From Bdellovibrionales bacterium (lineage in GTDB: Bacteria; Myxococcota; XYA12-FULL-58-9; SYDY01), in assembly GCA_005801425.1 (NCBI GenBank), contig SYDY01000083.1:1-59331 (forward strand): DNA of 59,331 bases, in the 5' to 3' direction. Position 1 is the stretch's first letter, and each line of letters starts with the position of its first letter. Positions 42,290 to 51,952 of the stretch are shown one piece after another. The position numbers and the translations under genes are program-made. The notes under the pieces were generated by a model that ran no database searches, was not told where the DNA came from, and was given only the letters and a program-made list of their open reading frames with translations.

Positions 42290-43828
42290 GTGCAGAAAAA
42301 ACGACCTTACGTATTGGCCGCCTTGGGTGGCATTTTCTATGGCCTCGCATTTTGCGGTTACGACATTTATCCGCTTGGCTGGATCTGTTGGGTTCCCATT
42401 CTTGCGATCCTTGACGTTGAACAGCCCTCGCCCAAACGCGCCTGGCTGATGGCTTGGGGCTACGGCCTCGTGGCGCATCTCATGTGTTATCCATGGATTG
42501 TTGGGACCATGATGCGCTTTGGTGGCATGCCATGGATAGCCGGTTTCGCGGTGTACGTGCTTCTTTGTGTGGCCCAAAGTTCCATCTTTGGCGCATGGGG
42601 TGCGTTGCTTGTGTGGTTGCGCAAGCGATTAGGGTGGGATCTCCTATGGCTCGCACCGATCACGTTGGTGGTGGTGGAGTGGCTTTATCCGGCCATTTTT
42701 CCTTCGTATTTGGCCAACACCCAGTATTTATTTCTTCCTGCGATCCAAAGCGCTGATATCTGGGGTGTCCTCGGTGTGTCGTTTGTGATCGCACTATCGT
42801 CGTCGCTTATTTATCGTCTTGGTGTTGCGCCGCGTTTGGGAAAACCGAGGCTTTCAAAAGTGCAGGCATCCATGGCGCTCGGTGTGATCGCGTTTAATTT
42901 TGCCTACGGGCTTATTCAGATCCCACGTTGGGAAAATAAAGCACGTGACGCCAAGCAATTGATGGTGGGCATGGTGCAAACCAACATGGGGATTTTTGAA
43001 AAACGCAATGATCCCAGCGAAGGATTGCGCCGTCATCGCGAACAAACCGTTGAAGCACAGCGCAGAGGTGCTCAATTGGTCATTTGGCCCGAATCGGGTT
43101 TCAACGGCGTGATAGACACCGCGGATCAACAGGCCGGTGATGGGGTGTTGGGCGATGTGCCAGGTCCTGTGTTGCTCGGTGGTTTGCGACGCGAATGGAA
43201 TGCAGAGGGTGAACACCTTTATAATACAGCTTTTTTATTGGATGCCGATCGTCGCGTATTGGGCACCTACGACAAAACGTTTTTACTCGCCTTTGGTGAA
43301 ACACTTCCGTTTGGAGAACGCTATCCAGTCCTTTACGATTGGTTTCCTTATACAGCGCATTTTACCCGCGGTTCGCATACTCGTGCCTTGGTGCTTGGTG
43401 ACACGCGGATCAGCACCATGATTTGTTACGAAGATATTTTGCCAAGGTTTGCACGCAAGCTTGCGGAAGACAAACCCAATTTGTTGGTGAATATTACCAA
43501 CGATTCTTGGTATGGTCGAACCCATGAGCCTGTGATCCATTTGGCGCTTGCGGTATTTCGGTCGGTTGAACAACGACGTTATTTAGCACGCTCGACCAAT
43601 TCGGGGATCAGTGCGTTTGTTGCGCCCACAGGAGAAATTGAAGAACAAACAGAAATTTTTGAACCTGCAACGATTGTACGTTCACTTGCATTGATCGACG
43701 ACGTGACACCCTACGTGCGTTTTGGGGATTGGTTCGGATGGGCGTGTTTGCTGGTGTTGATCATTGGCCATGTAGGGGCGGTTCGCGAACCGACCTTGAT
43801 TACGCCGAAGTCGCAGCTTGACGATTGA
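42290..43828 (+). CDS. lnt: Apolipoprotein N-acyltransferase
   Basis: Inner-membrane enzyme that N-acylates lipoproteins after signal removal. About six N-terminal membrane helices are followed by the nitrilase-like periplasmic domain with all three catalytic residues: Glu in LVIWPESGFNG (near 268), Lys in GTYDKTFLLAFGE (near 329) and Cys in STMICYEDILP (near 379). The full triad is present, so the enzyme should be active, as the many lipoboxes here require. Starts with GTG 42290 without clear Shine-Dalgarno. The last codons (VGAVREPTL) are encoded by a palindromic repeat, and the 3' end overlaps truB by 29 bp. Confidence 0.95.
   Translation: MQKKRPYVLAALGGIFYGLAFCGYDIYPLGWICWVPILAILDVEQPSPKRAWLMAWGYGLVAHLMCYPWIVGTMMRFGGMPWIAGFAVYVLLCVAQSSIFGAWGALLVWLRKRLGWDLLWLAPITLVVVEWLYPAIFPSYLANTQYLFLPAIQSADIWGVLGVSFVIALSSSLIYRLGVAPRLGKPRLSKVQASMALGVIAFNFAYGLIQIPRWENKARDAKQLMVGMVQTNMGIFEKRNDPSEGLRRHREQTVEAQRRGAQLVIWPESGFNGVIDTADQQAGDGVLGDVPGPVLLGGLRREWNAEGEHLYNTAFLLDADRRVLGTYDKTFLLAFGETLPFGERYPVLYDWFPYTAHFTRGSHTRALVLGDTRISTMICYEDILPRFARKLAEDKPNLLVNITNDSWYGRTHEPVIHLALAVFRSVEQRRYLARSTNSGISAFVAPTGEIEEQTEIFEPATIVRSLALIDDVTPYVRFGDWFGWACLLVLIIGHVGAVREPTLITPKSQLDD
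43771..43792. repeat. Palindromic repeat at the 3' end of lnt
   Basis: GTAGGGGCGGTTCGCGAACC lies at 43771-43790, followed by GAC. Its core CGGTTCGCGAACCG is a perfect palindrome and belongs to the GGGCGGTTCGCGAA family seen at 23872-23891. It is read as coding sequence near the end of lnt, adjoining the truB stop. Confidence 0.65.
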
Positions 43829-44744
43829 TTACACGCTCGGTTGTAAGCGCCCGATGTTGACGGCGATGTTGATCCAAATCACCACTTTCAATTTGCGCAC
43901 GCGCAACCGCGATAAGCGCACCATTTTCTATTGAGATGGCAATGGCATCATCGGTCGCAAAGAGTGGGGCATCAAGATTTTTTAGATCGCCGACGGAGAG
44001 CTGATACCCTGTGGCCAATGCGCGCGCCATGTAACCTGGGATCTGCAAGCGAGGAAGTGCACTGATTGCAGACTCTAGAGGCTGAAGATGCTCTTTGGCC
44101 ATCTCAGGATGCTCTTTGAGCTGCTCCAATGAAATCGCTTGTTCCAAGGAAAATGGCCCTGCCTTCAAGCGGCTCAATTTCGACAAATGGGCGCCGCAGC
44201 CAAGTGCAAGACCAATATCTTCTGCAAGGGTACGCACATAGGTCCCTACAGAACATGAAACATCGAATTCAATTTCAGGCAGTTCACAGCGGAGCATGGT
44301 AATCGTGTAGATTTTGACGTGCTTGGTTTCGCGTTCGATTTCGATGCCTTGGCGGGCAAGCTCATACAAACGTTTCCCTTCCATTTTTTTGGCAGAGTAC
44401 ATGGGAGGAAGTTGTTCTATATTGCCCACAAATTGCGCAAGAACACCGGGAATTGTTGATGGATCAACATTGACGGGTTTTGTTTCAATGACATCACCGA
44501 CGGCATCAAGCGTATTGGTACGAATGCCCAAGGTGATGGTTGCGCGGTACGTTTTATCGCCGCCCGAAAGATAGCGTGCCAATTTGGTGGCGTTGCCAAG
44601 CACCAAAGGCAATACGCCCGTGGCCATGGGATCAAGTGTGCCAGTATGGCCTACTTTTTTCTCTTTCAGGATTTTTCGTACTGCGCTGACCACATCGTGC
44701 GAAGTGGGGCCCGTGGGTTTGTCGATCACCAAAATGCCGTCCAT
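43800..44744 (-). CDS. truB: tRNA pseudouridine(55) synthase
   Basis: Makes pseudouridine 55 in tRNA. 314 residues from ATG 44744 (MDGILVIDKPTGPTSHDVV), with AAGGA upstream; the longer frame to 44810 is less likely. The catalytic aspartate is in GHTGTLDPMATGVLPLVLG. KTYRATITLG, YSAKKMEGKRLYELARQG and CSVGTYVRTLAEDIG are further signatures. Follows rbfA by 22 bp on minus, as in many genomes. Overlaps lnt tail to tail. Confidence 0.96.
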   Translation of the reverse strand: MDGILVIDKPTGPTSHDVVSAVRKILKEKKVGHTGTLDPMATGVLPLVLGNATKLARYLSGGDKTYRATITLGIRTNTLDAVGDVIETKPVNVDPSTIPGVLAQFVGNIEQLPPMYSAKKMEGKRLYELARQGIEIERETKHVKIYTITMLRCELPEIEFDVSCSVGTYVRTLAEDIGLALGCGAHLSKLSRLKAGPFSLEQAISLEQLKEHPEMAKEHLQPLESAISALPRLQIPGYMARALATGYQLSVGDLKNLDAPLFATDDAIAISIENGALIAVARAQIESGDLDQHRRQHRALTTERVINRQAATSA

Positions 44745-44766
44745 GGGATAACCATCCTTATTTAGA

Positions 44767-45108
44767 TTAGTCGTCTTCACCACGCAAAAGGCGGTCGAGA
44801 CGTTCAGCACGATCGAGGGTGTCGTCGAGACAGAAAATCAAATCAGGAACGTAGCGAAGTTTGACCCGGCGCCCGAGCTCGCGTCGCAGATACGACACCG
44901 AGGCTTTAAGAGAAACAAGGCTTTCATCACGTTGGGAATCGTCGCCCAGCACCGAGATATAAACGCGCGCTGTTCGAAGGTCGTCGGTGACGCGTACCTC
45001 GGTTACAGTCATAAATCCAATACGCGGATTTTGGAGTTCAAACGTAATGATGGACGCAAGCTCTTGCTGAAGAACTTGTCCTACTTTTTGTGCACGGCTG
45101 ACAGCCAT
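44767..45108 (-). CDS. rbfA: 30S ribosome-binding factor
   Basis: Ribosome maturation factor of 113 residues acting on the 5' region of 16S rRNA. KH-like domain shown by RAQKVGQVLQQELASIITFELQNPRIGFMTVTEVRVTDDLRTARVYISVLG and LRRELGRRVKLRYVPDLIFCLDDTLDRAERLDRLL. Cotranscribed with truB. Divergent from coaE with 63 bp between starts. Confidence 0.95.
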   Translation of the reverse strand: MAVSRAQKVGQVLQQELASIITFELQNPRIGFMTVTEVRVTDDLRTARVYISVLGDDSQRDESLVSLKASVSYLRRELGRRVKLRYVPDLIFCLDDTLDRAERLDRLLRGEDD

Positions 45109-45171
45109 CTGGGTGGGGTACGGTGTGGCGGCTCGCTTGTCAAGACGTGCCTCGCTGGATACCTTGCATGG

Positions 45172-45798
45172 ATGCGCGTGATAGGGGTTACGGGTGGGAT
45201 AGCGAGTGGCAAGTCGACGGTGACAGAGATGTTGCGCACGTCAGGTGAGGTGGTTGTATGTGCGGATAGCCTTTATCACGCCTTGATAGCACCCACGGCT
45301 GGGAAGCCTTCGGCATTGGCACAAAAAATCGTCGTTGCATTCCCGGGAGTTCTTGCCTCTGACGGTTCGATTGATCGTGGAAAATTGGGATCCATCGTGT
45401 ATCACGATCCTGAAGCACGTCGCCGTTTGGGCGCAATCACCCACCCTGCTGTGGCGCAAGCACTGGCCGATGCATTGACCGGATACGCAGCCCAAGGCAT
45501 CGAACGCGTGTTTTACGATGTACCACTTTTGTATGAAAACAAGATTGATGTGCTTATCCCTGAAGTGATTGTTGTTTGGGTTTCGCCTGATGTGCAATTG
45601 CAGCGTCTGATGGTGCGCGATCGTCTTAATGAAACCGAGGCCCGTGCGCGCATCAACAGTCAAATGCCGCTTGATGAAAAGCGTGATCGTGCAACATGGG
45701 TGATTGATAACAGTGGAACAATTGAACAAACCAAGCAGCAGGTTGTGGGTCTAATAATCTCGACGTTCTTTGCCCGGCGCGCGACTGATCAATTGTAG
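45172..45798 (+). CDS. coaE: Dephospho-CoA kinase
   Basis: Last step of coenzyme A synthesis: ATP-dependent phosphorylation of dephospho-CoA. 208 residues from ATG 45172: P-loop VIGVTGGIASGKSTV, CoA-domain ADSLYH, ITHPAV, VFYDVPLLYENKIDVLIPEVIVVWVSP and RINSQMPLDEKRDRATWVIDNSG. The in-frame ATG 44932 would read through antisense rbfA and is rejected. Ends TAG; overlaps gpsA tail to tail by 48 bp. Confidence 0.95.
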   Translation: MRVIGVTGGIASGKSTVTEMLRTSGEVVVCADSLYHALIAPTAGKPSALAQKIVVAFPGVLASDGSIDRGKLGSIVYHDPEARRRLGAITHPAVAQALADALTGYAAQGIERVFYDVPLLYENKIDVLIPEVIVVWVSPDVQLQRLMVRDRLNETEARARINSQMPLDEKRDRATWVIDNSGTIEQTKQQVVGLIISTFFARRATDQL

Positions 45799-46758
45799 CA
45801 TCGCATCGCGCACAGGCAAACCTTCATATAAGACACGATACACGGCCTGCGTGATCGCCGCATCGACATGCTCACGTTCTGCAAGTGCATAGGCTGATTG
45901 TGCAGTGACATAGCCCTCGGCGACTTGCTTTACAGACGCAAGTGCTTCTTGAACGGATTTACCTTCGCCCAAAGCCTGTCCAAGGGCACGATTGCGCGAC
46001 AATTGTCCCATGCACGTAAGCAGCATGTCACCGACGCCGGAAAGTCCCGCAAGGGTTAGAGCCTCTCCGCCTTTGGCCTCTGCAAGGCGCGACATTTCAG
46101 CGATGCCACGTGTGATCAATGCAGCGCGTGCATTTTCGCCAAGACCAAGGCCTGAAACAACCCCTGCGGCAATGGCCATGACGTTTTTTAGTGCGCCGCC
46201 CATTTCGACGCCGACAAGATCGGTGCTTGTGTATGCACGAAAAGTTTCACACGAAAAAATATGTGCAATGCGCGTGGCAAGTTCGTCATCTTTGCATGCC
46301 AGGACCACCGCCGTAGGGCATTGCCGCATGACTTCCTGTGCAAAGCTTGGTCCAGACAACGCCAAAGTATTATTTTCCCAAGCGGGCCCCAGTACATCGA
46401 CGACCACTTCAGCGCAGGTCATCAATGAACCGTTTTCAAGTCCTTTGCAGCCGAGAACAATGGGCTGATGATGCAGCATGGGGGCGATGTCTGTGCATAG
46501 AGACCGAAGTGTTCCGCTGGGTGTGCATATTAATATCCAGTCGGCATTCGCACATGCGTCGTGGAGATCGGTGGTTGCAGTGGCGTTTGCATCAATTTGA
46601 AATTGCGAAAGATATTTTGGGTTGTGATGTGTTGTTTGAATGGCGTCTGCTATTTCTGCATCGCGCATCCACATCGTGACATGCTGGCCACGGCGCGCAA
46701 GCAAGTCCGCCATGGCGGTGCCAAAACTCCCACCTCCAAGGACACAAACACGTTTCAT
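45751..46758 (-). CDS. gpsA: NAD(P)-dependent glycerol-3-phosphate dehydrogenase
   Basis: Makes sn-glycerol 3-phosphate for phospholipid synthesis. 335 residues with dinucleotide fold VCVLGGGSFGTAMADLLARRG, the lysine segment VLGCKGLENG, ALSGPSFAQEV, and the catalytic region GVEMGGALKNVMAIAAGVVSGLGLGENARAALITRG followed by AGLSGVGDMLLTCM. Cytoplasmic. Diverges from the TPR gene at 46848. Confidence 0.96.
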   Translation of the reverse strand: MKRVCVLGGGSFGTAMADLLARRGQHVTMWMRDAEIADAIQTTHHNPKYLSQFQIDANATATTDLHDACANADWILICTPSGTLRSLCTDIAPMLHHQPIVLGCKGLENGSLMTCAEVVVDVLGPAWENNTLALSGPSFAQEVMRQCPTAVVLACKDDELATRIAHIFSCETFRAYTSTDLVGVEMGGALKNVMAIAAGVVSGLGLGENARAALITRGIAEMSRLAEAKGGEALTLAGLSGVGDMLLTCMGQLSRNRALGQALGEGKSVQEALASVKQVAEGYVTAQSAYALAEREHVDAAITQAVYRVLYEGLPVRDAMLQLISRAPGKERRDY

Positions 46759-46847
46759 GCAAGCATTCTGCCCACATCAAAAGAGATATGGCAACACGTG
46801 TCCTTCCCAATTTTGTATGTTTCCTATAGCGTTCATGAGGGGTATAA

Positions 46848-48107
46848 ATGGAATCAACGCATTCGACAGTACAGCACGTTGGATCTGTTGGTGGTGATGT
46901 TGCGCAGCCTGCGCGCATTCGTCACGGAACGGCAGTGTCACGTGCACAGCCATTTTTACGTGCGGGGCAGTTTCGTCAAGCCCGCGACCTATTGGCCCGG
47001 CACACGTTGGGTGTCGAACCTTCTCTTGATATCGCGTATTGGCGATCGCAAATTGCCTGTGCCGCAGAAGGTGGCGATGGTTCTTGGCGTGTCCCCATGG
47101 CATCACTTCTTGCTTTGCGTGCTTCTTGTGATCCCCAAGAGGCCGATCATGCATTGATTTCTCACGCACAATATTTGCTTGAATCGGGTGAGCTTGATGG
47201 ATCCGAGCATATACTTGCTTCGATCGATCCTTCTGCATGTGTCGATGATCAACGCGATGTGAGTATTGTGCTGGTAAAAAGTTTGTTGTTGCTGCGTCGC
47301 GGGCATGTTTGGGAAGCCTACGGTGTGGTGCAGCGTTGTTGTGAAGATGCGCCTTCGGATCGGCGCCCTTATGCGGTTGCATTGCTCAGTTTGCGACGTG
47401 CACGACTCTTGGCTTGTTTGGGACGCCATGAAGGTGTGACCCGTGAATTGCTCCGACTTCAGCGGATGAGCGCCGTGTTGGGTGATCCAATTCTCGGGCA
47501 GCAGGCCGCTTTGCAATATGCCGAAGCGCTTCTCTTCTTAGGTGACCATGATGAGGCATTGATTCGATTAAAAAAACTTGCGCCTCGTTTTGCGCATTCT
47601 GAACATCAAGCGAACGTCGCCCATCATCAAAAACTTTTGGGTTGGGCTTTGATGTTTGAAGATCCAGAAGGTGCCATTGCATGCATTGAGCATGCGATTT
47701 CTTTTTATACACGTGTTGGTTTTGAATATCACACCATGTGGTGCCATGTCCTTTTGGCTGCGGCGCGTTTGCGTCGTGGCGATCCTGCGGATGCGGTTTT
47801 GCACATGGTCGATCAGCAAGCACTGGCGCGCTGGCCTATGCTTAAATCTGAATACGTGATGCTTTGTGGTGCTTTTGAGTCTAGCGTGGAAGAGTCCCTG
47901 GGAAAACGATTGCGACGATTGCGTGAATGGGCGGTGGGTTGTGGGTATTGGGCGTTAACACGCAGATTGCCAGGGCCCCGTGATGCGCCGTCTCTAGCAA
48001 AGCATGCGTGGCCCCAGACGATGTCCAACGATGTGACCTCGCCGGTAAACGATGCAAGAGACTATCAAGGTTTTTTGAGTGATGAATCGGTGTGCGTGGT
48101 GGGTTAA
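46848..48107 (+). CDS. TPR-like repeat protein, unknown role
   Basis: A 419-residue all-helical protein with repeated TPR-like pairs, for example AQPFLRAGQFRQARDLLARH, LLLLRRGHVWEAYGVVQRCC, ALQYAEALLFLGDHDEALIRLKKLAP and LGWALMFEDPEGAIACIEHAISFYTRVG. No signal peptide or catalytic motif. GAGGGG 6 nt before ATG 46848 supports the start. The last 60 residues are non-repetitive. It could be a transcription-regulator-like TPR or scaffold, but no DNA-binding domain is seen. Confidence 0.75.
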   Translation: MESTHSTVQHVGSVGGDVAQPARIRHGTAVSRAQPFLRAGQFRQARDLLARHTLGVEPSLDIAYWRSQIACAAEGGDGSWRVPMASLLALRASCDPQEADHALISHAQYLLESGELDGSEHILASIDPSACVDDQRDVSIVLVKSLLLLRRGHVWEAYGVVQRCCEDAPSDRRPYAVALLSLRRARLLACLGRHEGVTRELLRLQRMSAVLGDPILGQQAALQYAEALLFLGDHDEALIRLKKLAPRFAHSEHQANVAHHQKLLGWALMFEDPEGAIACIEHAISFYTRVGFEYHTMWCHVLLAAARLRRGDPADAVLHMVDQQALARWPMLKSEYVMLCGAFESSVEESLGKRLRRLREWAVGCGYWALTRRLPGPRDAPSLAKHAWPQTMSNDVTSPVNDARDYQGFLSDESVCVVG

Positions 48108-49457
48108 TTATTGCGGATAACAAAACCCAACAGTGCTTGTGGCAGGATCAAAGTTTCTTTCCCCGCTGATCAAATCCATAATCAGTCCGATAAGAACTTC
48201 GCTGGGGGCTTGGCATGACTCGCCCTCTGAGCATGGATTAACGATCAAGCTTACGAGTAAATCGCAAACAGGACGGCAATTACGCTCACATAAGTTAAGG
48301 CCCGGAAGAGGAAAACCACCGATGGCGCCATCGATCGCGCAGAGTGGATCCATGGGATCGTTGGGCGCACATGCTGTTCCACTTTGGCACTGACCTTGTT
48401 GTCCGCAAGATTGGCCTGGCAGCGCAGGACTGTCACCGGTGCATGTACGGTTGTTTCCGCAGAAGCATGCACGTGTTCCGCATTGACCTGCGCAGTTGGC
48501 ATCGTTGCGACATCCCGTGGCGCATCGGCCCGAGAAAAGATCACAATATTCACCCACCCCACATTGCTCATCGCGATTGCATTGATCGCTTGAGCCAGGC
48601 AAGCACAGGGGAGGTACCAGACGCGTATTGCATGTGGATCCCGCAGGACACGCAGCCCCATTGCTGCATGTATCAGGTTGTACGCAGTAGTTGCGCTCAC
48701 AGATCATGTTTTGTGCAATGCACTGTGAATTGCTTTGGCATGGTGTGGTAGGTCGGCAATAGTTGCGTACGCAGTTGTTGCCAATGCCGCAATCGCTGGG
48801 CTGCAAGCACTGCTTTGGAACGCATGCATTGCTACGGCACCAGCATGCACTACCGCCGCATTGGGTGACCACGTTGCAATCTGCATCCTGCTGACATGAA
48901 CCAAAACTTAAATCGGAGGGTGGTGTGCAATGGCCATTGGCTTCACACAACCAAGTTGTTGGGCATTGATCTTGAAATGAACATCGCGTGGGTGGGGCTC
49001 CGCAAATATGCGTTTGCGTATTGCACACTTCGCCGGGTGCACAATCTGCGTGTCCTCGGGCGGGTTCGCAGCTTAAATTGGAATAGCATTTTCCAGACAA
49101 ACAACGTTGTCCCAATTCGCAGCTGTTGTCACCTGTGCATTTGGCTTCGCACTGTCCGCGTGTCCCGGGGATCCAGACTGACATGCTTGGGAAGTGACAG
49201 TACGCTTGTGCGCCGCATACGCTGTCGTTGTCACAAGGCGTCGTTGTTCCTCCCCCACCAGGTGTCGTTCCCCCACCCCCAGGCGTTGTTCCTCCACCTC
49301 CAGGTGTTGTTCCTCCACCGCCAGGCAGTGTGTCGGCGGGACTACCTCCGGGATTTTCGTTGTTGCTTGGTGATCGTCCACAAGCCGACATGGAGCTTAA
49401 CCCCATAGCAAGACCTGCGACGATCGTGATCCCTTTGAATAAGCGGATACGTGCCAT
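48108..49457 (-). CDS. Cysteine-rich repeat lipoprotein
   Basis: Surface or periplasmic lipoprotein of 449 residues. GGGGAG before ATG 49457 and lipobox LSSMSAC define the start. A spacer of four PGGGGTT repeats (49255-49330) leads to about ten short disulfide-type modules of the CxxDxxCxxxxxC...C pattern (e.g. CQQDADCNVVTQCGGSACWC, CRNDANCAGQCGTRACFC), which recall Dickkopf/EGF-like modules of myxobacterial surface proteins. More than 50 cysteines imply oxidative folding. Function unknown; adhesion or a predation-related coat is speculative. The final 0.1 kb shows no repeat. Convergent with the TPR gene, whose stop abuts it. Confidence 0.82.
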   Translation of the reverse strand: MARIRLFKGITIVAGLAMGLSSMSACGRSPSNNENPGGSPADTLPGGGGTTPGGGGTTPGGGGTTPGGGGTTTPCDNDSVCGAQAYCHFPSMSVWIPGTRGQCEAKCTGDNSCELGQRCLSGKCYSNLSCEPARGHADCAPGEVCNTQTHICGAPPTRCSFQDQCPTTWLCEANGHCTPPSDLSFGSCQQDADCNVVTQCGGSACWCRSNACVPKQCLQPSDCGIGNNCVRNYCRPTTPCQSNSQCIAQNMICERNYCVQPDTCSNGAACPAGSTCNTRLVPPLCLPGSSDQCNRDEQCGVGEYCDLFSGRCATGCRNDANCAGQCGTRACFCGNNRTCTGDSPALPGQSCGQQGQCQSGTACAPNDPMDPLCAIDGAIGGFPLPGLNLCERNCRPVCDLLVSLIVNPCSEGESCQAPSEVLIGLIMDLISGERNFDPATSTVGFCYPQ

Positions 49458-49528
49458 GAATGCTCCCCCGAACATGCGGCTCTGTCACAACCATAGCGAT
49501 CCCTGGCTGTGTTGTCTATCGCGATTTT

Positions 49529-50248
49529 TTAGCCCTTGGCATCCTGGCCATCGGCGCAACGTGTGGTGGTAATTGCGACAACACGTGTTGCACCGGCATT
49601 GCGAAGAACGTTGGCCGCTTCAAGCAATGTGCTTGTGGATGTTGCAACATCGTCCACGAGGCAGATTGTACCGGAGAGCGTGTGTTTTGCTTTGAATACG
49701 CCATGCACGTGAATGCGGCGTGTTTCTAAGGGAAGATCGCTTTGAGGTCCGCGATGAATGATACGGCGTAAACTATTTTTTACAGGCACATGCAATGCGG
49801 CGCCAAGTGTGTTTGCAATGATAGCGCTTTGATTAAATCCCCGTTGCATGGTGCGTCTGAAGCTGATGGGAATGGGGACCAGAGCATCGATGTGTTTGGG
49901 CAATGCGTCGCGATCAAGATACTGGACGGTGAGATCGGCCAAGGCCTGTGCGGCCCGTTCTTCTTTTCTAAATTTTGCGCGCAGAACCAAAGCGCTTGCT
50001 GGACCTTCGTACAGCATCGAACTCACCAATGTATCAAACCCGCCTCGTGTGTTTACGCATTTTTTGCATAAACGATTTTCGCCAGGGAGGGCACATCGGG
50101 GGCATTTTGGCCCATCGTTGCATGGAATAGCGTCACGGCAGATCTTGCACAATGCATATTGCAGGGGTTCCCAGGCGGGTTCACGGCAGTGGGCGCATCG
50201 TTGATCGAAAAGAACCAAATCAAGGGATTTTATAATACTGGACAACAT
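49529..50248 (-). CDS. comF: ComF family protein (phosphoribosyltransferase-like)
   Basis: A 239-residue ComF/GntX-type protein involved in DNA uptake or metabolism. An N-terminal double zinc finger (CAHC...CKIC; CPRC...CKKC) precedes a PRTase fold: VPIPISFRRTMQRGFNQSAIIA and the PRPP motif ICLVDDVATSTSTLLEAANVLRNAGA. The usual DDV(x)TTG is DDVATST, so classical PRPP binding is probably weakened, as often in this family. Together with the ComEA-like protein and type IV pilus genes it hints at natural competence. Confidence 0.9.
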   Translation of the reverse strand: MLSSIIKSLDLVLFDQRCAHCREPAWEPLQYALCKICRDAIPCNDGPKCPRCALPGENRLCKKCVNTRGGFDTLVSSMLYEGPASALVLRAKFRKEERAAQALADLTVQYLDRDALPKHIDALVPIPISFRRTMQRGFNQSAIIANTLGAALHVPVKNSLRRIIHRGPQSDLPLETRRIHVHGVFKAKHTLSGTICLVDDVATSTSTLLEAANVLRNAGATRVVAITTTRCADGQDAKG

Positions 50249-50291
50249 CGGCGAGAAGATAGGGTTGTAGTGTGCAATTGCAATAGAGGAG

Positions 50292-50350
50292 GATGACGAA
50301 CAAGGGCGGACATCCCCGCTTTCGCGAGGACAGGCTTGGGCCGCCCCTAC
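50292..50350. repeat. Composite palindromic repeat upstream of comF, at the end of the HEAT gene
   Basis: ATCCCCGCTTTCGCGAGGA, a member of the CCCCGC-TTT-GCGGGG family, is flanked by GGGCGG and CCGCCCC. The final C (50350) begins the complement of the TAG stop of the downstream-reading HEAT gene. Related to 23847-23891 and 26719-26830. Confidence 0.6.
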
Positions 50351-51876
50351 TACGGTTGCAATTTTTTCGCGCGCGCGATCACATATTGGATCTCTTCGCT
50401 GTTGGCGGAGAATTGTACTTTGTCTTTCCAGCTGTCCTGAACTTTGACGAGTTCTTGGATATTCACCGCATCAACATGATCGGCAAGGGCCGCAATGGCT
50501 GCAGTGCGTACTTCTGGGGCAGTGTCCTGCATGGCCGCCATGATGTCCGGTTGTTGATTGAGAAGCGCAAGCTCCACAACGGCGCGTTCGCGAACCGCCG
50601 CACTGGATCCTTTGGCAGCCGTTTGCCAGCATGAAATGTCGGAGGCGCATTTGATTGAAAGATCAAGCTGCGCTTTGAATTCAGCGCGGCGTTCTGGTGT
50701 GAGCGTGCTCTTTTCAATCAATGCTTGTAGGGGTGCAATGTTTTCATTTTTTGCGACAAGGCTTGCACCGGCAAGGCTTACTTCTTGGGCTTTTCCTTGG
50801 CTGTTTTGTGCCGCTTGAATTAAAATTTTGGCAGCATCAGGGGCATGCGCTTTGGTGAGGGCATGGGTTGCAGCTTCACGAATGCGAATATCCTCTTCAT
50901 TGGCGATGCGTCCCAACAACGTGATTGTTTTTGATGACTGTTTGAGGTTTTCAAGGGCAAAGCAAAGTTCGACCACAGAAGCTGGAACGCTTGCGAATAC
51001 GGGGCGTTTGGTGCGTTGTAGGTAATGTCCATAAATACGTGCAAGACTTTCGGCCATGTTGGGCTCAAACGATTGGTCGCGCAGTGTACCTAATACAAAT
51101 CCTGCTTTGGCTTCGATGGTGCCTTCAGCGATGGGCATGCCTTCGGCAAGGCGCATTTCTTCCACTTTTGTATTTTTGCGCAAGAACGTTTGTTGTAGAG
51201 GTAAAATGGCGGGCGATCCGATTTGTACCAAGGCCATGCGTGCTTCACGATAAAAGCTGATGCCCGGTCGCTCTCGGTACATGGCTTCAATCAGCGCAGG
51301 AACACCCAAAGGGTCCCCTAAATTGCCCAGAGCGATCACGGCTGTTTTTTGAATAAACGGCTCACTGTCGTTGGTCGCAACATCGCTGAGCGCTTGGGCA
51401 ACGCCTTCTCCACCCAATATCGCGAGTGCTTCGATGGCTCCTTCGCGTGTGGTTGCAACAGGGGAACGCAACAATGCTGTGATCATCGGCACAGCGGTTT
51501 GATCGCCCAAGGCGGCGAGTGCCTTGGCTGCATTGCGATTGAGTTGGTTTGCGAGAATGGTGCGTTTGTCGCTGCCGGTCCCTGCCGAAGGATCGATGGA
51601 TGAAAGCAATAAACCACGATGTTGGGTGGCCTTAAGATCGCCCAAGGCGGCTGCAGCCGCAGGTTGCCATGGGCCGGGTTTCCGTAAGAGTGCTGCAATG
51701 GCGTCAGCATGTTCGGTCGACTTCAGCGCTGCCAAATGCCCTATGGCCGTGATGGCCGTGCTTGGGTCGTCCAATTGTTTCGCAAAATAGGCGGCGGTGC
51801 CAGGTTTGGCGCTTGGGCTGCATGCTGTAAATAGGCACAAGCCTATGGCTGGTATGAATAACGAAAAACGGCGCAT
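50350..51876 (-). CDS. HEAT-repeat lipoprotein
   Basis: Exported lipoprotein of 508 residues: MRRFSLFIPAIGLCLFTAC with lipobox LFTAC, and GAGGGGG just before ATG 51876. The longer frame to ATG 51972 overlaps the divergent gene and is rejected. The body is a run of HEAT/PBS-type helical pairs (HADAIAALLRKPGPWQPAAAAALGDLKA; AVPMITALLRSPVATTREGAIEALAILGGE; FIQKTAVIALGNLGDPLGVPALIEAMYRE; IRIREAATHALTKAHAPDAAKILIQAA). Probably a periplasmic scaffold. Its stop codon lies in a palindromic repeat. Confidence 0.83.
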   Translation of the reverse strand: MRRFSLFIPAIGLCLFTACSPSAKPGTAAYFAKQLDDPSTAITAIGHLAALKSTEHADAIAALLRKPGPWQPAAAAALGDLKATQHRGLLLSSIDPSAGTGSDKRTILANQLNRNAAKALAALGDQTAVPMITALLRSPVATTREGAIEALAILGGEGVAQALSDVATNDSEPFIQKTAVIALGNLGDPLGVPALIEAMYRERPGISFYREARMALVQIGSPAILPLQQTFLRKNTKVEEMRLAEGMPIAEGTIEAKAGFVLGTLRDQSFEPNMAESLARIYGHYLQRTKRPVFASVPASVVELCFALENLKQSSKTITLLGRIANEEDIRIREAATHALTKAHAPDAAKILIQAAQNSQGKAQEVSLAGASLVAKNENIAPLQALIEKSTLTPERRAEFKAQLDLSIKCASDISCWQTAAKGSSAAVRERAVVELALLNQQPDIMAAMQDTAPEVRTAAIAALADHVDAVNIQELVKVQDSWKDKVQFSANSEEIQYVIARAKKLQP

Positions 51877-51952
51877 ATTTCCCCCTCTGTAGGTCTTGGA
51901 TGCTGTATTGGCACCAAACCGACTTCGGATCCATTGCTGTTTTTTGGGGCCC

